Source: Myroides indicus (lineage in GTDB: Bacteria > Bacteroidota > Bacteroidia > Flavobacteriales > Flavobacteriaceae). Taken from it: a DNA stretch of 64,000 nt. Shown here piece by piece: positions 1-8,086 of the stretch (position 1 is its first letter; each line of letters starts with the position of its first letter). Under the pieces are notes generated by a model. It was not told where the DNA came from. It saw only the letters and a program-made list of their open reading frames with translations, and did no database searches. The position numbers and the translations under genes are program-made. The stretch lies in contig NZ_SOAG01000018.1 of NCBI RefSeq assembly GCF_004364575.1, forward strand, positions 1 through 64,000, read 5' to 3'.

Positions 1-82
1 AAGCCTTAGATACATTTCCTAAATGTTGTGCTAATTCTAACACGCCCAACTTGTTTTTGATGATTTTTTGTTGTGTAGTCAT
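1..82 (-). CDS. IS481-family transposase, N-terminal 27 residues (cut by window edge)
   Basis: The reverse strand reads ATG at 82 and stays open to the window edge, starting MTTQQKIIKNKLGVLELAQ and continuing HLGNVSKA. This matches the N-terminal HTH start typical of IS481-type DDE transposases (a helix-turn-helix followed, outside the window, by an rve integrase core). Only the first 27 codons are present, so integrity of the catalytic domain cannot be judged. It is the outermost element of a decaying accessory segment. Family assignment rests on resemblance of this short stretch to remembered IS481 proteins; IS3-type is the main alternative. Confidence 0.65.
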   Translation of the reverse strand, partial: MTTQQKIIKNKLGVLELAQHLGNVSKA

Positions 83-140
83 AATACTTAATCTTGTTTT
101 AAAGTTATTCAATTTTATTATAACTGTCAGATTAAGTATT
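83..140. repeat. 12-bp inverted repeat in the transposase leader
   Basis: AATACTTAATCT at 83-94 is repeated exactly in inverted orientation as AGATTAAGTATT at 129-140, immediately upstream of the transposase start. It could be a hairpin in the leader (some insertion sequences use such structures to block read-through transcription) or part of the element's terminal region. The element's true end cannot be fixed without the other terminus. Confidence 0.5.
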
Positions 141-166
141 GACTAATTCAACTCAAGAGAGTGCAG

Positions 167-193
167 ACAAAGGCACCTTATAAGTGCCTTTGT
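167..193. terminator. Hairpin with 10-bp perfect arms
   Basis: ACAAAGGCAC at 167-176 pairs perfectly with GTGCCTTTGT at 184-193 across a 7-nt loop. It lies between the transposase leader and the ATPase remnant and looks like a factor-independent terminator, although the T-run after it is short. Confidence 0.5.
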
Positions 194-418
194 TATTTAT
201 AGTTGTAAAACTATAAAGTCTACATTAGCTTTAAGATATACATTTTTTTATATGGTAAATCTTTAAAACACTATATTAAAGCACAATATAGGCGTATATG
301 TACTTATTATTGAGTATAAAATATTTTAAAGATACATTTTTTAGAAAATATCGTCGATATTCAGTTTTATTACCTGTATGAACTAAATAAGCAGTTCTTT
401 TAGAGATATTAGCATAAG
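194..418. other. AT-rich stretch without recognisable gene
   Basis: About 225 bases with no open frame of note on either strand. The only structure seen is a small palindrome, AATATCG-T-CGATATT, near 347-361. It lies just 3' of the ATPase remnant and may be further decayed gene or insertion-sequence debris. Confidence 0.4.
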
Positions 419-1080
419 TTAATTTTTATATTTTATTACGAATTTGCTCATGTAAAAGTATTTTAGGTTGTTTTTCATTAAATCTGTATTTTTTTTACGT
501 AAAATAAATGCTGCTTTACCTACCTCAACAATGTTTGCGTTATGTTCTCTAATCCCCATAGATTTCAATAAATCTGTTTCTTTTTTACTAACTAATTTAG
601 TGTTTTCAATTGCGCCATTTATATAATCAAAATGATATTGACTAGTAGACTCTATATCATTTTAACCTTTTTGATTAGCTACAATAACATTTTCAGCATC
701 AGCATTCACTGCAATATTTGCGTTATGAGTGACCACTATTATTTGTCTTTCTAATTTTTTATTTTTCAAATAATTGACTAAATCTTTTGTGATTGATCTA
801 TTATCTAGATTATCCTCTGGTTAATCTATCAAGATAGGAGATTTAAATTTACTTAGTCCAACTATCAGCATCAGAATGACAAAACTTACCTTACCTGTAG
901 ACATTTCTCCCAATTGATCATTTTTCTAAGTTATTTTCCAATAATCAAAGAAATAATCATCTAATAAAATTTTAATTGCTTCTTTCTTATTTGTATTTGA
1001 CAAAATTGAGTATGTTTCATCCATAATTGCATCAAAAATATTGAGAAGCTCTTGTTTTAGTTCTAAACGGAGATACAGAT
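419..1080 (-). pseudogene. Degenerate C-terminal part of a TrlF/SMC-like AAA ATPase
   Basis: Read on the minus strand, one frame gives a long ATPase C-terminus broken by stops at 926-928, 821-823 and 663-665. Visible in order: a signature-like LGEMSTGK, then PILID*PEDNLDNRSI (Walker B and D-loop, with the expected Gln after ILID replaced by TAA), then RQIIVVTHNANIAVNADAEN (switch/H-loop His and following helix), and VIVANQKG followed by another Gln-to-stop. It ends at a TAA at 419-421. The QPEDNLDN plus THNAN pattern is typical of large SMC/RecF-like ATPases of the TrlF type, which are common in defence and mobile regions. The N-terminal nucleotide-binding half is absent. It is clearly non-functional: three stops and a missing Walker A. 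The subfamily name is an inference from motif spacing. Confidence 0.75.
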
Positions 1081-1091
1081 TTCTTTTCTCT

Positions 1092-1126
1092 AATAAAAAA
1101 AGAAGACACCTAAGTTGGGTGTCTTC
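1092..1126 (-). terminator. Intrinsic terminator of the HTH gene pair
   Basis: On the minus strand a 9-bp perfect stem (GAAGACACC and GGTGTCTTC, plus-strand 1102-1110 and 1118-1126) is followed by a run of seven T. It lies 78 bp downstream of the second HTH gene and is a textbook factor-independent terminator. Confidence 0.8.
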
Positions 1127-1203
1127 ATTGGCTAATGCTGCTTTATTTTATATCCCACAGCAAAGGATGGGTCGAAAATTTGGATTCTTTTAATTTCTTT
1201 ATC

Positions 1204-1521
1204 TCAAAAAATCTTTTTCCAATTTGCTATTGTATTTCTGCTCATTTTAAAATGATTGGCAACCTGCGAGTTATTTAGCTGATTCTCTTTTTGGTATTTT
1301 AGAATTTTAATTATCGTTTTTTCATCATAAGATCGATATTTATGATCCCTTAACAATTTTTCTTTTTTATTTTTCTCAAACATGATTTCGTTTAATCTAA
1401 TTACATCCATAAAACTCAATTTTTCTTGTGCTAAAATAGAATCACATATTGCTTGTTTTTCTGGATATTTTCTATCGATTAGATCCATATAAATCCTTTT
1501 GTAATTTGGTATCTTTGTCAT
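1204..1521 (-). CDS. Small HTH protein, second gene of coupled pair
   Basis: 105-residue protein of unknown role. The C-terminal ~45 residues (YDEKTIIKILKYQ, then NNSQVANHFKMSRNTIANW) form a helix-turn-helix of the transposase/sigma-like type; the N-terminal half is charged and mostly helical. There is no DDE catalytic domain and no following transposase ORF. Its start codon overlaps the stop of the upstream HTH gene by 4 bp, so the two are translationally coupled and share the terminator at 1092-1126. Such proteins are usually labelled transposase or HTH protein in Flavobacteria; a DNA-binding role is supported by the motif, anything more is guesswork. Confidence 0.7.
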   Translation of the reverse strand: MTKIPNYKRIYMDLIDRKYPEKQAICDSILAQEKLSFMDVIRLNEIMFEKNKKEKLLRDHKYRSYDEKTIIKILKYQKENQLNNSQVANHFKMSRNTIANWKKIF

Positions 1522-1949
1522 TTTTTATGTTTTTTAATCCATTTGTATAACGTGGTTTTGGGAATATTATATTTATTTATAATTTCACTATTCTTCATTT
1601 CACCCTTTTCTACTAACTCCATAATAAACTCAATTATTTCAGTTGTATAAAGATTTTTACGAAATTTTGGAGTTGATTTCTGAGGCTTGTCTTGCTTTAC
1701 GTAGTTAATGGATGATGGAGGTGCATATAGCAATATATGGTGAGAAAAAATTCTAAAAAAATCATACTCTAAAAGTTTACTGAATCGTAAAAGTAAATCG
1801 GTATCTATATTTTTTGATTCATATATCATTCGTAATTGAGGATCTTTAATCTTCAAAAATTTTAAAATTCTATCTCTTTCGATTTCTTTTTCCTCTACTT
1901 TATTTCGAAGAAGTTCTCCAATATGGATATGTTTATAATTAAATTTCAT
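1518..1949 (-). CDS. HTH protein, first gene of coupled pair
   Basis: 143-residue protein starting MKFNYKHIHIGELLRNKVEE. The N-terminal ~70 residues resemble a Cro/CI-type helical domain that ends SKLLEYDFFRIFSHHILLYA; the C-terminal 45 residues (YTTEIIEFIMELVEKGEMK, then IINKYNIPKTTLYKWIKKH) form a second, transposase-like HTH. I recognise this architecture as widespread in Chryseobacterium/Flavobacterium genomes, often annotated as transposase, but no catalytic domain is visible here. It overlaps the following HTH gene by 4 bp (1518-1521). The two-HTH layout in one small protein beside a second HTH protein suggests a regulator or a DNA-end-binding pair; function is not established. Confidence 0.7.
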   Translation of the reverse strand: MKFNYKHIHIGELLRNKVEEKEIERDRILKFLKIKDPQLRMIYESKNIDTDLLLRFSKLLEYDFFRIFSHHILLYAPPSSINYVKQDKPQKSTPKFRKNLYTTEIIEFIMELVEKGEMKNSEIINKYNIPKTTLYKWIKKHKK

Positions 1950-1982
1950 GCTTAAAGAATATTAACAACAAAAAAATATTTT

Positions 1983-2020
1983 CTTAAAACAGGAAGAAAA
2001 TCTCATCTTCTTCTTTTAAG
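1983..2020 (-). terminator. Hairpin downstream of the sprF-ompA operon
   Basis: CTTAAAA at 1983-1989 pairs with TTTTAAG at 2014-2020, with a further GAAGA/TCTTC pairing inside; on the minus strand it is followed by an A/T-rich tract with seven consecutive T. Position, just after the stop of the OmpA gene at 2043, fits a terminator. Stem contains an internal bulge. Confidence 0.5.
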
Positions 2021-2042
2021 TAAATTTGCTTTGGTTATATAT

Positions 2043-4007
2043 TTACAACTCTAACACGATAAACTCTGATCTACGGTTTTCTTCGTGTTCAGCATCCGAA
2101 CATTTTATACCGTTTTTACATTTATTAACCAATTGTGTTTCGCCGTAACCTTTGTATGTGATTCTCAAAGAATCTATACCTTGCATCATCATCCATTCTG
2201 CAGTTGATTTCGCTCTACTCTGTGATAGCTTTAAGTTGTAAGCATCCGAACCACGGCTGTCTGTATGTGAGCGTACATCAATTTTTATTCTCGGATACTC
2301 TCTCAATACTTCTACAACTTTTGCTAACTCTAAAGCGGCATCTTCACGGATATTGTCTTTATCATAATCGAAGTAAATCGGATTTAGTTTCAATACTTTA
2401 AACAAATCATCGTTTTTCTTCACTTCTATTTTCGTACTTTCTAGAAAAATAATCTCTTCCGTTATACCTGTTTTGGTTCCAAGAGTAAACGTCTCTTCTT
2501 TTATGATGTAGTTTTCCTTTTCTACTTTTAAACGATACGTAGCACCGCATTCATAATCGGTATTAAATATGTAACCTTCGTTTGTTGATTGACTACTTGT
2601 TCCTTTTTCGTTATACAGATTGTCGTATAAAGTTACGGTAGCATCTGCAATAAGGTTGCGGGTTTTACTGTCGGCAACCATTACACGTAAACTTTGAATA
2701 CATTCTAAAGGAAGTGCTTTAGTTTCCAAAAATCCATAAAGATCATCGTTACCATTTCCTCCGGTTCTATTGCTCGAAAAGAAGCCTTCTTTAGTATTGT
2801 AATCGATATAGTAAGCAAAATCGTCCGAGTTTGAGTTGATTGGTTCACCTACATTATGAACTTCTCCAAAACTTCCGTCAGGTCTTACTTTTACACCATA
2901 TACATCCAATCCTCCTAATCCGACACGACCGTCGCTTGAAAAATACAACTCATCGTTTCCATTGATATGAGGAAATGTTTCTCGGGCTTCAGTATTGATA
3001 TCAGGTCCTAAGTTCTGAGGAACTCCCAAGGTACTGCCGTTAAGACTTACTTTCCATAAATCCGATTTTCCGTATCCGCCTGGGCGATCACTCGCAAAAT
3101 ACAGCGTCCGCTCGTCTTTGCTTAAGCTCGGATGCGCCGTACTGAAACCATCTGCGTTAATCGATAGCTCTTCTACATTACTCCACTGCCCGTTTTCAAG
3201 CGTGGCACGGTAGATTTTAAGCAAAGTATTTTGGTCTTGATCGTATCCGCGTTTACCCGACTTCATATTGTTTCGCGTAAAGTACATGGTATTTCCGTCT
3301 TTAGTAATTACCGTGGTCGATTCGTTTAAAATACTTTTTACATCGCCTTTTAAACGCTTCACTTTTTGTTTGCCTTTTTCATCTGCCTGCAATGGATATT
3401 CGTATAAGCTCGTAAAAGCTGCTCCTGTCCAGGTATGCACTTTTTTAGACAAGCTTCCTGTATCACGTGCACTGGTAAAGTACAATTTGTTGTCGTGTAC
3501 AAAACTTCCGTAATCGGCAAAAGGCGTATTGATCGGTAGGTTGATGACCTTATCGTAACGTCCGGAGTTCTCCCGAATCTGCTTTTTAAGCGCCACTTCG
3601 TTTAAACGAACTTTTGCAATCTGGCTTTCGCTTCCTACTTTTTGGGTAAATGCGTCATAATAGGCTTTAGCTTCCGCTTCCATTCCCATATGTTGTAAAG
3701 TTTGAGCATAGCGGTAGTAATATTCCGACTCAAGGTCCTCATTTTCATACTGCGTAAACAGACGTTCATAGTGTTTGTATGCGCTAGCGTAGTTTGCATT
3801 GAAATAATAAGCGTTACCTAAATGCTCTAAAAGCTCCTGACTTGTAAAACCGCGTTTAAAAATCTTTTCATAGATATTCAAAGCGTCTACATAAGCCCAT
3901 TGTTCGTACTGCTCGTTTGCCTTTTTCAAGCCTGCCTGCGCCTGCGCTGTCATTGTTCCTATCATCAAAATAATGAACAATATTATTTTCATAATTACTT
4001 TTTTCAT
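2043..4007 (-). CDS. TPR / PD40 / OmpA-domain protein (T9SS partner of SprF)
   Basis: 654-residue cell-envelope protein. A signal peptide (about residues 1-24, ending AQAQA) is followed by TPR-like helices (25-125), a WD40-like PD40 beta-propeller region (about 165-430, with repeats such as LYFASDRPGGYGKSDLW), a carboxypeptidase-regulatory-like beta domain (about 440-525), and a C-terminal OmpA peptidoglycan-binding domain (540-654, with IYFDYDKDNIR and DVRSHTDSRGSDAYN). This domain order matches the OmpA-family proteins encoded next to PorP/SprF genes, and PorE of the type IX system. It is the last gene of an operon (CTD protein, SprF, this gene; 12-bp gaps). Likely role: anchoring the SprF barrel and its substrate to peptidoglycan. 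Role is inferred from family and context. Confidence 0.88.
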   Translation of the reverse strand: MKKVIMKIILFIILMIGTMTAQAQAGLKKANEQYEQWAYVDALNIYEKIFKRGFTSQELLEHLGNAYYFNANYASAYKHYERLFTQYENEDLESEYYYRYAQTLQHMGMEAEAKAYYDAFTQKVGSESQIAKVRLNEVALKKQIRENSGRYDKVINLPINTPFADYGSFVHDNKLYFTSARDTGSLSKKVHTWTGAAFTSLYEYPLQADEKGKQKVKRLKGDVKSILNESTTVITKDGNTMYFTRNNMKSGKRGYDQDQNTLLKIYRATLENGQWSNVEELSINADGFSTAHPSLSKDERTLYFASDRPGGYGKSDLWKVSLNGSTLGVPQNLGPDINTEARETFPHINGNDELYFSSDGRVGLGGLDVYGVKVRPDGSFGEVHNVGEPINSNSDDFAYYIDYNTKEGFFSSNRTGGNGNDDLYGFLETKALPLECIQSLRVMVADSKTRNLIADATVTLYDNLYNEKGTSSQSTNEGYIFNTDYECGATYRLKVEKENYIIKEETFTLGTKTGITEEIIFLESTKIEVKKNDDLFKVLKLNPIYFDYDKDNIREDAALELAKVVEVLREYPRIKIDVRSHTDSRGSDAYNLKLSQSRAKSTAEWMMMQGIDSLRITYKGYGETQLVNKCKNGIKCSDAEHEENRRSEFIVLEL

Positions 4008-4019
4008 CTTGAGCTCATT

Positions 4020-4946
4020 TTAAAAGAAACGTGGCGAATTCACGCGACGGTACTTGTTAAACAATTCAAATCGTAAAAAGATCTCGTGCGAGCCGTTGTT
4101 GTAGTTCTTAAGCGCTTTGATGTCGCTGTCGTAACTATAACCGATAAACAAGCCGTCGGTGATCTGAAATCCTGCCAAGGCACTCCAAGCTGCATCCCAA
4201 CGATAGGATACTCCTAAGGTAAATTTATCGTGAATCAAGAAGTTTGCGGTAATATCCGCATGTAAAGGTGATCCTTTGACGGCTTTTAATAAAAAAGCCG
4301 GTTTGAATTTCAACGTAGGATTCAAATCAAACACATGTCCTCCAATAAAATAATAGTGCATACTTTGACGCATTGTAGTTTGAACATTGTCATCGTAACG
4401 CGTTGTTTCCAAAAAATTCGGAATCGAAAATCCAAAATACGTGCGATCGTTATGCCAGTAGACACCTGCTCCGATATTCGGTGTGAATTCCCCACTAATA
4501 TCCTGTGCAAAACGCGGATCGTTCGGGTTATAAGTTAACAACTTCGAATACGCTACATTTAATATATTGGCAGATCCTTTTAATCCAAAACTCAGTTTGT
4601 TTTTGTTATAGTGTCTACCTAAATCTAAAGTATATGAGAAATCGATACTTATTGTATTTTCATCCATCACACCTAATTTGTCATTAATAAAATTAACGCC
4701 CAAACCTACTTGGCTATCGCTGATGGGAGTGTTAATCGAAAAAGTGTTTGTTTGAGGCGCTCCGTCCAATCCTAACCATTGTGTGCGGTGTATTCCGAAG
4801 ATGCTCAGTGATTCTCTGCTGCCTGCATATGCAGGATTGATGTTAGTGGTATTGTACATGTACTGCGTGTACTGCGGATCTTGTTGTGACATGGCTGAGA
4901 AGCTTGTTAAAGCCAACAAAGCCAATATGATTTTTTCTCTTTTCAT
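4020..4946 (-). CDS. sprF: PorP/SprF family type IX secretion membrane protein
   Basis: 308-residue outer-membrane beta-barrel. A signal peptide ends at about residue 20 (AMSQ), then the family hallmark QQDPQYTQYMYNTTNINPAYAGSR, followed by alternating amphipathic strands to the C-terminal FLRFELFNK. PorP/SprF proteins bind type B T9SS substrates; in Flavobacterium johnsoniae SprF is needed for SprB adhesin secretion. Here it sits between a type B substrate gene (12 bp upstream) and an OmpA-domain gene (12 bp downstream), the usual dedicated-partner arrangement. It is probably specific for the neighbouring CTD protein; which paralogue of the genome's SprF set it is cannot be told from the window, so the symbol is a family label. 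Confidence 0.88.
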   Translation of the reverse strand: MKREKIILALLALTSFSAMSQQDPQYTQYMYNTTNINPAYAGSRESLSIFGIHRTQWLGLDGAPQTNTFSINTPISDSQVGLGVNFINDKLGVMDENTISIDFSYTLDLGRHYNKNKLSFGLKGSANILNVAYSKLLTYNPNDPRFAQDISGEFTPNIGAGVYWHNDRTYFGFSIPNFLETTRYDDNVQTTMRQSMHYYFIGGHVFDLNPTLKFKPAFLLKAVKGSPLHADITANFLIHDKFTLGVSYRWDAAWSALAGFQITDGLFIGYSYDSDIKALKNYNNGSHEIFLRFELFNKYRRVNSPRFF

Positions 4947-4958
4947 TGCTTCTCAGTT

Positions 4959-6263
4959 TTAATTATTGTTTTCCAAATGAAGGTAGCCCACTTTTTTGAT
5001 CCACTGGTTTTGTCCGTCGCGATCGTATAAGTATTCCACTACATAATAATAAGTTCCCGATGGAAGCGGTTCTCCTTTACCAAAAACATTTACACCTTCT
5101 GCATAACCATTAAAGACATTTCCTTTGCTGTTATAGCTTTTTGTTTCGTATACCTTGCGTCCCCAACGGTTGTAAATACTTACGTGGTTGTTTGGGAAGT
5201 ATTGGATGTTATCGATGATTAAGTAATCGTTCATTCCGTCGTTATTAGGTGTTACACCGTTGTATATCACCACATCTCCTGGATTCAGGAATTTCTCTTT
5301 GATCGTTCCCAGAGTAAAAATACCGAAGCCAACTACATTCAATGGTGTGGTTACCGTATTGTTTGATTCGTCTACTATTCCTCCTTCATCTACCCATAAA
5401 CCTTGGGCTGCATCCCAGCGTACAATGTGCAAATTCTGAGGTTCGGCTATTAGGTCTTGCGGAGTCGTATGGTTATCCCATGATAAAGTTACGATGACAG
5501 ACTCTTTAGTGCTTTTTGACGGTGCGATCGTCCAGTATTCTCTCTCGTCAATCAACTCAATAATACCCGTTTTATTTTTATGAGGATGTGCATCGGTATT
5601 TGTCGGAGCTAAGAAGTATTCTCCCATATACTGATCTGCAACATTCGAAGGCGCAGAAATACCAGCTAAACGATAATAACCCGATTTACCGATAGGATAG
5701 GTAAACGCGTTGTTTCCCTCTTTTTCAACAATCCCTTCTGCATAACTTGCATCGTTTGTATTTGCCGAAATTGCACCGTTACCAAAAAACATCTGTCCTC
5801 CGGAATCTTTATTAATCTTTACGATTCCATGTGTAAAATCTCCCGTTCCGTTAATGATCATATCGCTGTTTAACTCAAAAGGATATTGTGTTGAAGCATT
5901 GTTAAAAACTACATTGTAATGTTTTGATGGATTTACTCCTGCAATTAATTGCGGACTTTGTCCCGTAAACAAAGTGGTACCTGTTTTTTTTGTATTGGTG
6001 TATGTAAACAAGCCGTTGTTTTGATAATTCTTGAAAAAATGAAAAAATCCGTTGTTAAAAACAATACCGTCTTTTTTGTTTTCAAAATCAAAATTGGTGG
6101 AAATCAGTGTGCCAGATGAGACATACATTTTTCCTTGATTAACAAGTTGTTTAATATCGTTTTGGGCATACATTATTTGCACGCCCAAAAGCAATAATAG
6201 TGTTGTTAAAAAAGAATAGTCATTATATATGGATCTTTTCATTATATTAATTTTATTGTTCAT
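4959..6263 (-). CDS. Secreted protein with type B T9SS sorting domain
   Basis: 434-residue protein. Signal peptide near residues 8-33 (SFLTTLLLLLGVQIMYAQ). Residues 34-335 are a beta-rich region with weak repeats and no enzyme motif. The last ~90 residues are a gliding-motility-associated (CHU_C, TIGR04131-type) domain: VVIYNGVTPNNDGMNDYLII, then VSIYNRWGRKVYE and LPSGTYYYVVEY. This domain directs secretion by the T9SS together with a PorP/SprF partner, encoded immediately downstream. Two in-frame ATG codons (6263 and 6242) are possible; the second places the signal peptide right at the N-terminus. It heads the three-gene operon and is insulated from the upstream gene by a terminator at 6303-6342. 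Function on the surface is unknown. Confidence 0.85.
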   Translation of the reverse strand: MNNKINIMKRSIYNDYSFLTTLLLLLGVQIMYAQNDIKQLVNQGKMYVSSGTLISTNFDFENKKDGIVFNNGFFHFFKNYQNNGLFTYTNTKKTGTTLFTGQSPQLIAGVNPSKHYNVVFNNASTQYPFELNSDMIINGTGDFTHGIVKINKDSGGQMFFGNGAISANTNDASYAEGIVEKEGNNAFTYPIGKSGYYRLAGISAPSNVADQYMGEYFLAPTNTDAHPHKNKTGIIELIDEREYWTIAPSKSTKESVIVTLSWDNHTTPQDLIAEPQNLHIVRWDAAQGLWVDEGGIVDESNNTVTTPLNVVGFGIFTLGTIKEKFLNPGDVVIYNGVTPNNDGMNDYLIIDNIQYFPNNHVSIYNRWGRKVYETKSYNSKGNVFNGYAEGVNVFGKGEPLPSGTYYYVVEYLYDRDGQNQWIKKVGYLHLENNN

Positions 6264-6302
6264 AATGACAGCTGTTAAATCTGTTTAATTGCAGATTTAT
6301 TG

Positions 6303-6342
6303 AAAAATCATCTACCAAAAATTAATTTCTTTGGTAGATGAT
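6303..6342 (-). terminator. Intrinsic terminator of the proximal tandem surface-protein gene
   Basis: A 13-bp perfect inverted repeat (ATCATCTACCAAA at 6307-6319, TTTGGTAGATGAT at 6330-6342); on the minus strand the stem is followed by five T. It separates the tandem genes from the CTD-sprF-ompA operon, so the latter needs its own promoter within about 40 bp or reads through. Confidence 0.75.
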
Positions 6343-6345
6343 AAA

Positions 6346-8013
6346 TTATTGTATCCCAGAAGGTTTAGTACTGGATGCAAATTCTACAATTGCCTTCGCG
6401 TCTACGTCTTTTGTGATATCGATCACATGATAAGTATGCCCTATGCCAATGTTAAAACCTAAACTTGTTCCAGCAACTGTAACATCGTTTACAGGAGCTA
6501 CCATGCCTGTGCCATAATCTAAATTGATAAATAAGATTTTATGAGCATCTTGGTCTAAAGTGATGCCAGTAGTTCTTGCAGTATTCGCAATAACAGTAGT
6601 TTCAAACTCCCCTTTGTACACATAATAAGTTACCCCGTTGTCCACATAGGTATCGCCAGTGAAAACAGAAGTGTTTGAAGTGTTAGTGATTACATCACCT
6701 AACACATTTTTGATTTGATTGATTTGCTCTTGCGAAGCATTAATGATCGTATTTACAACAGTCGATGAAATATTAATTGCTACTTTATTACCGCTTGCAT
6801 CAATGGTATAAAAAACATCCGGAGTGTTTACATCACTATCATGATCTCCAAAATATACATTACCACCAGTGTTGATTATCTTCGAAATTTCGTTTTTGAT
6901 ATTTTCGTTGTTTGTTATAGAACTCAACACATCGGCTGTTAATGTAATTACGGTAGTTGTGTTATCTTCGCTTACATAAGTATATTTAATTTCATTACCT
7001 ACAGCACCAGTTGTTCCTTCTTTTGTTAAAGTAGTTACGGTTTCGTTGTCTCTTACAATTTCACTGAATGAACTATTATTAACATTGATCCATTGATTGG
7101 ATGTACTATCCCAAGTTTGAAAAGTAGCTTCACCTGTTGTTTGGTCAATAATAATTCTAGTAACACCATCTTGCATTGCATCCTGAGAAATATTTTCAAT
7201 ATACTCTTGAATTGAATTATATGTGTTTCCACCAACTGTAACTTGATTATTGGTAACTAATTCGCTAAAGTTATTTACAACACCACCAATAACATCAATA
7301 TAATATACACCTGCAGGAAATGTAGTATCTGTCCAAGTATCTACTACTGTTTGATCTGGTACCATACCATTGTCTGCTACCAAATACGTTTCAGAAACGT
7401 AATATTGATACTTTGCATTTTTAACTAACAAAGTTTTGCTTTCGGCATCGGCGATTATTTGTTCAAAATCTGAAGTAATGTCTTTCTTTACATATTTATT
7501 TGTCGTACTGTCATAATACACATACGTAATTTTTGCAGGAGTTGTTGCATCACCTGGTTCATAAACCATTCCTCCGCCTAAAGCGTCGCCACCTGTTGAT
7601 GTTCCATCTAAATTATTTGATGGGTAAGCCGTTTTTAACAATTCTAAAACAGAAACTATATCGGTATCAACTGTACCTATTAATTCTTTTAAATCGGTTG
7701 CCGAAGCTACCCGTTCCCAATAGGCTGCACCCATATCTGGAGTTCTCCAATAGTAAAAACCAGGAGTTACTGCAGTTGCTCCCGCGGCAGATTTTTCGGT
7801 ATTGAATACTAATAAACTTTGCTCTTGATCACCCGTAATTGGTGCAAAAGCATCTGTTGATCTTAAGGCAACACGTGGTATTAAAATACCTTTATCGGTA
7901 GCTTCTACATCTAAATAGGCAGATGTTTTTGGTTGCGGCGTTCCAACAGCTATTTGTGCCTGTGCGAAATACACAGTCCCTAATAAAGCTGCAATAAATA
8001 TTATTTTTTTCAT
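6346..8013 (-). CDS. Secreted tandem-duplicated surface protein, copy 1
   Basis: 555-residue secreted protein of unknown function. Signal peptide at 1-20 (MKKIIFIAALLGTVYFAQAQ). Next comes a module common in secreted Flavobacteriaceae proteins (SAYLDVEATDKGILIPRVAL, then PGFYYWR and YWERV), followed by a Thr/Asn/Val-rich beta region with no catalytic motif. No C-terminal T9SS sorting domain is visible, so it probably leaves by another route or is part of an assembled surface structure. It is the same length as its upstream neighbour (8087-9754), and from about residue 190 to 505 the two are almost identical. The N-terminal linker (about 75-150) and the last ~40 residues differ. No homologue of known function is recognised. 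Confidence 0.8.
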   Translation of the reverse strand: MKKIIFIAALLGTVYFAQAQIAVGTPQPKTSAYLDVEATDKGILIPRVALRSTDAFAPITGDQEQSLLVFNTEKSAAGATAVTPGFYYWRTPDMGAAYWERVASATDLKELIGTVDTDIVSVLELLKTAYPSNNLDGTSTGGDALGGGMVYEPGDATTPAKITYVYYDSTTNKYVKKDITSDFEQIIADAESKTLLVKNAKYQYYVSETYLVADNGMVPDQTVVDTWTDTTFPAGVYYIDVIGGVVNNFSELVTNNQVTVGGNTYNSIQEYIENISQDAMQDGVTRIIIDQTTGEATFQTWDSTSNQWINVNNSSFSEIVRDNETVTTLTKEGTTGAVGNEIKYTYVSEDNTTTVITLTADVLSSITNNENIKNEISKIINTGGNVYFGDHDSDVNTPDVFYTIDASGNKVAINISSTVVNTIINASQEQINQIKNVLGDVITNTSNTSVFTGDTYVDNGVTYYVYKGEFETTVIANTARTTGITLDQDAHKILFINLDYGTGMVAPVNDVTVAGTSLGFNIGIGHTYHVIDITKDVDAKAIVEFASSTKPSGIQ

Positions 8014-8046
8014 GATTGTATTATTGAAGTGTTTTACTTATTTCTA

Positions 8047-8073
8047 TGATACAAAGATTACCTCTTTGTATCA
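8047..8073 (-). terminator. Hairpin between the two tandem genes
   Basis: TGATACAAAG at 8047-8056 and CTTTGTATCA at 8064-8073 form a 10-bp perfect stem. The T-run after it on the minus strand is poor, so it may attenuate rather than terminate, or it may protect mRNA ends between the two genes. Confidence 0.4.
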
Positions 8074-8086
8074 CAGAAAATTTTAT

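Noticed and set aside
347..361. AATATCG-T-CGATATT palindrome as a recombination or attachment site
   Set aside because: Short, no second copy in the window and no nearby integrase; likely chance in AT-rich DNA.
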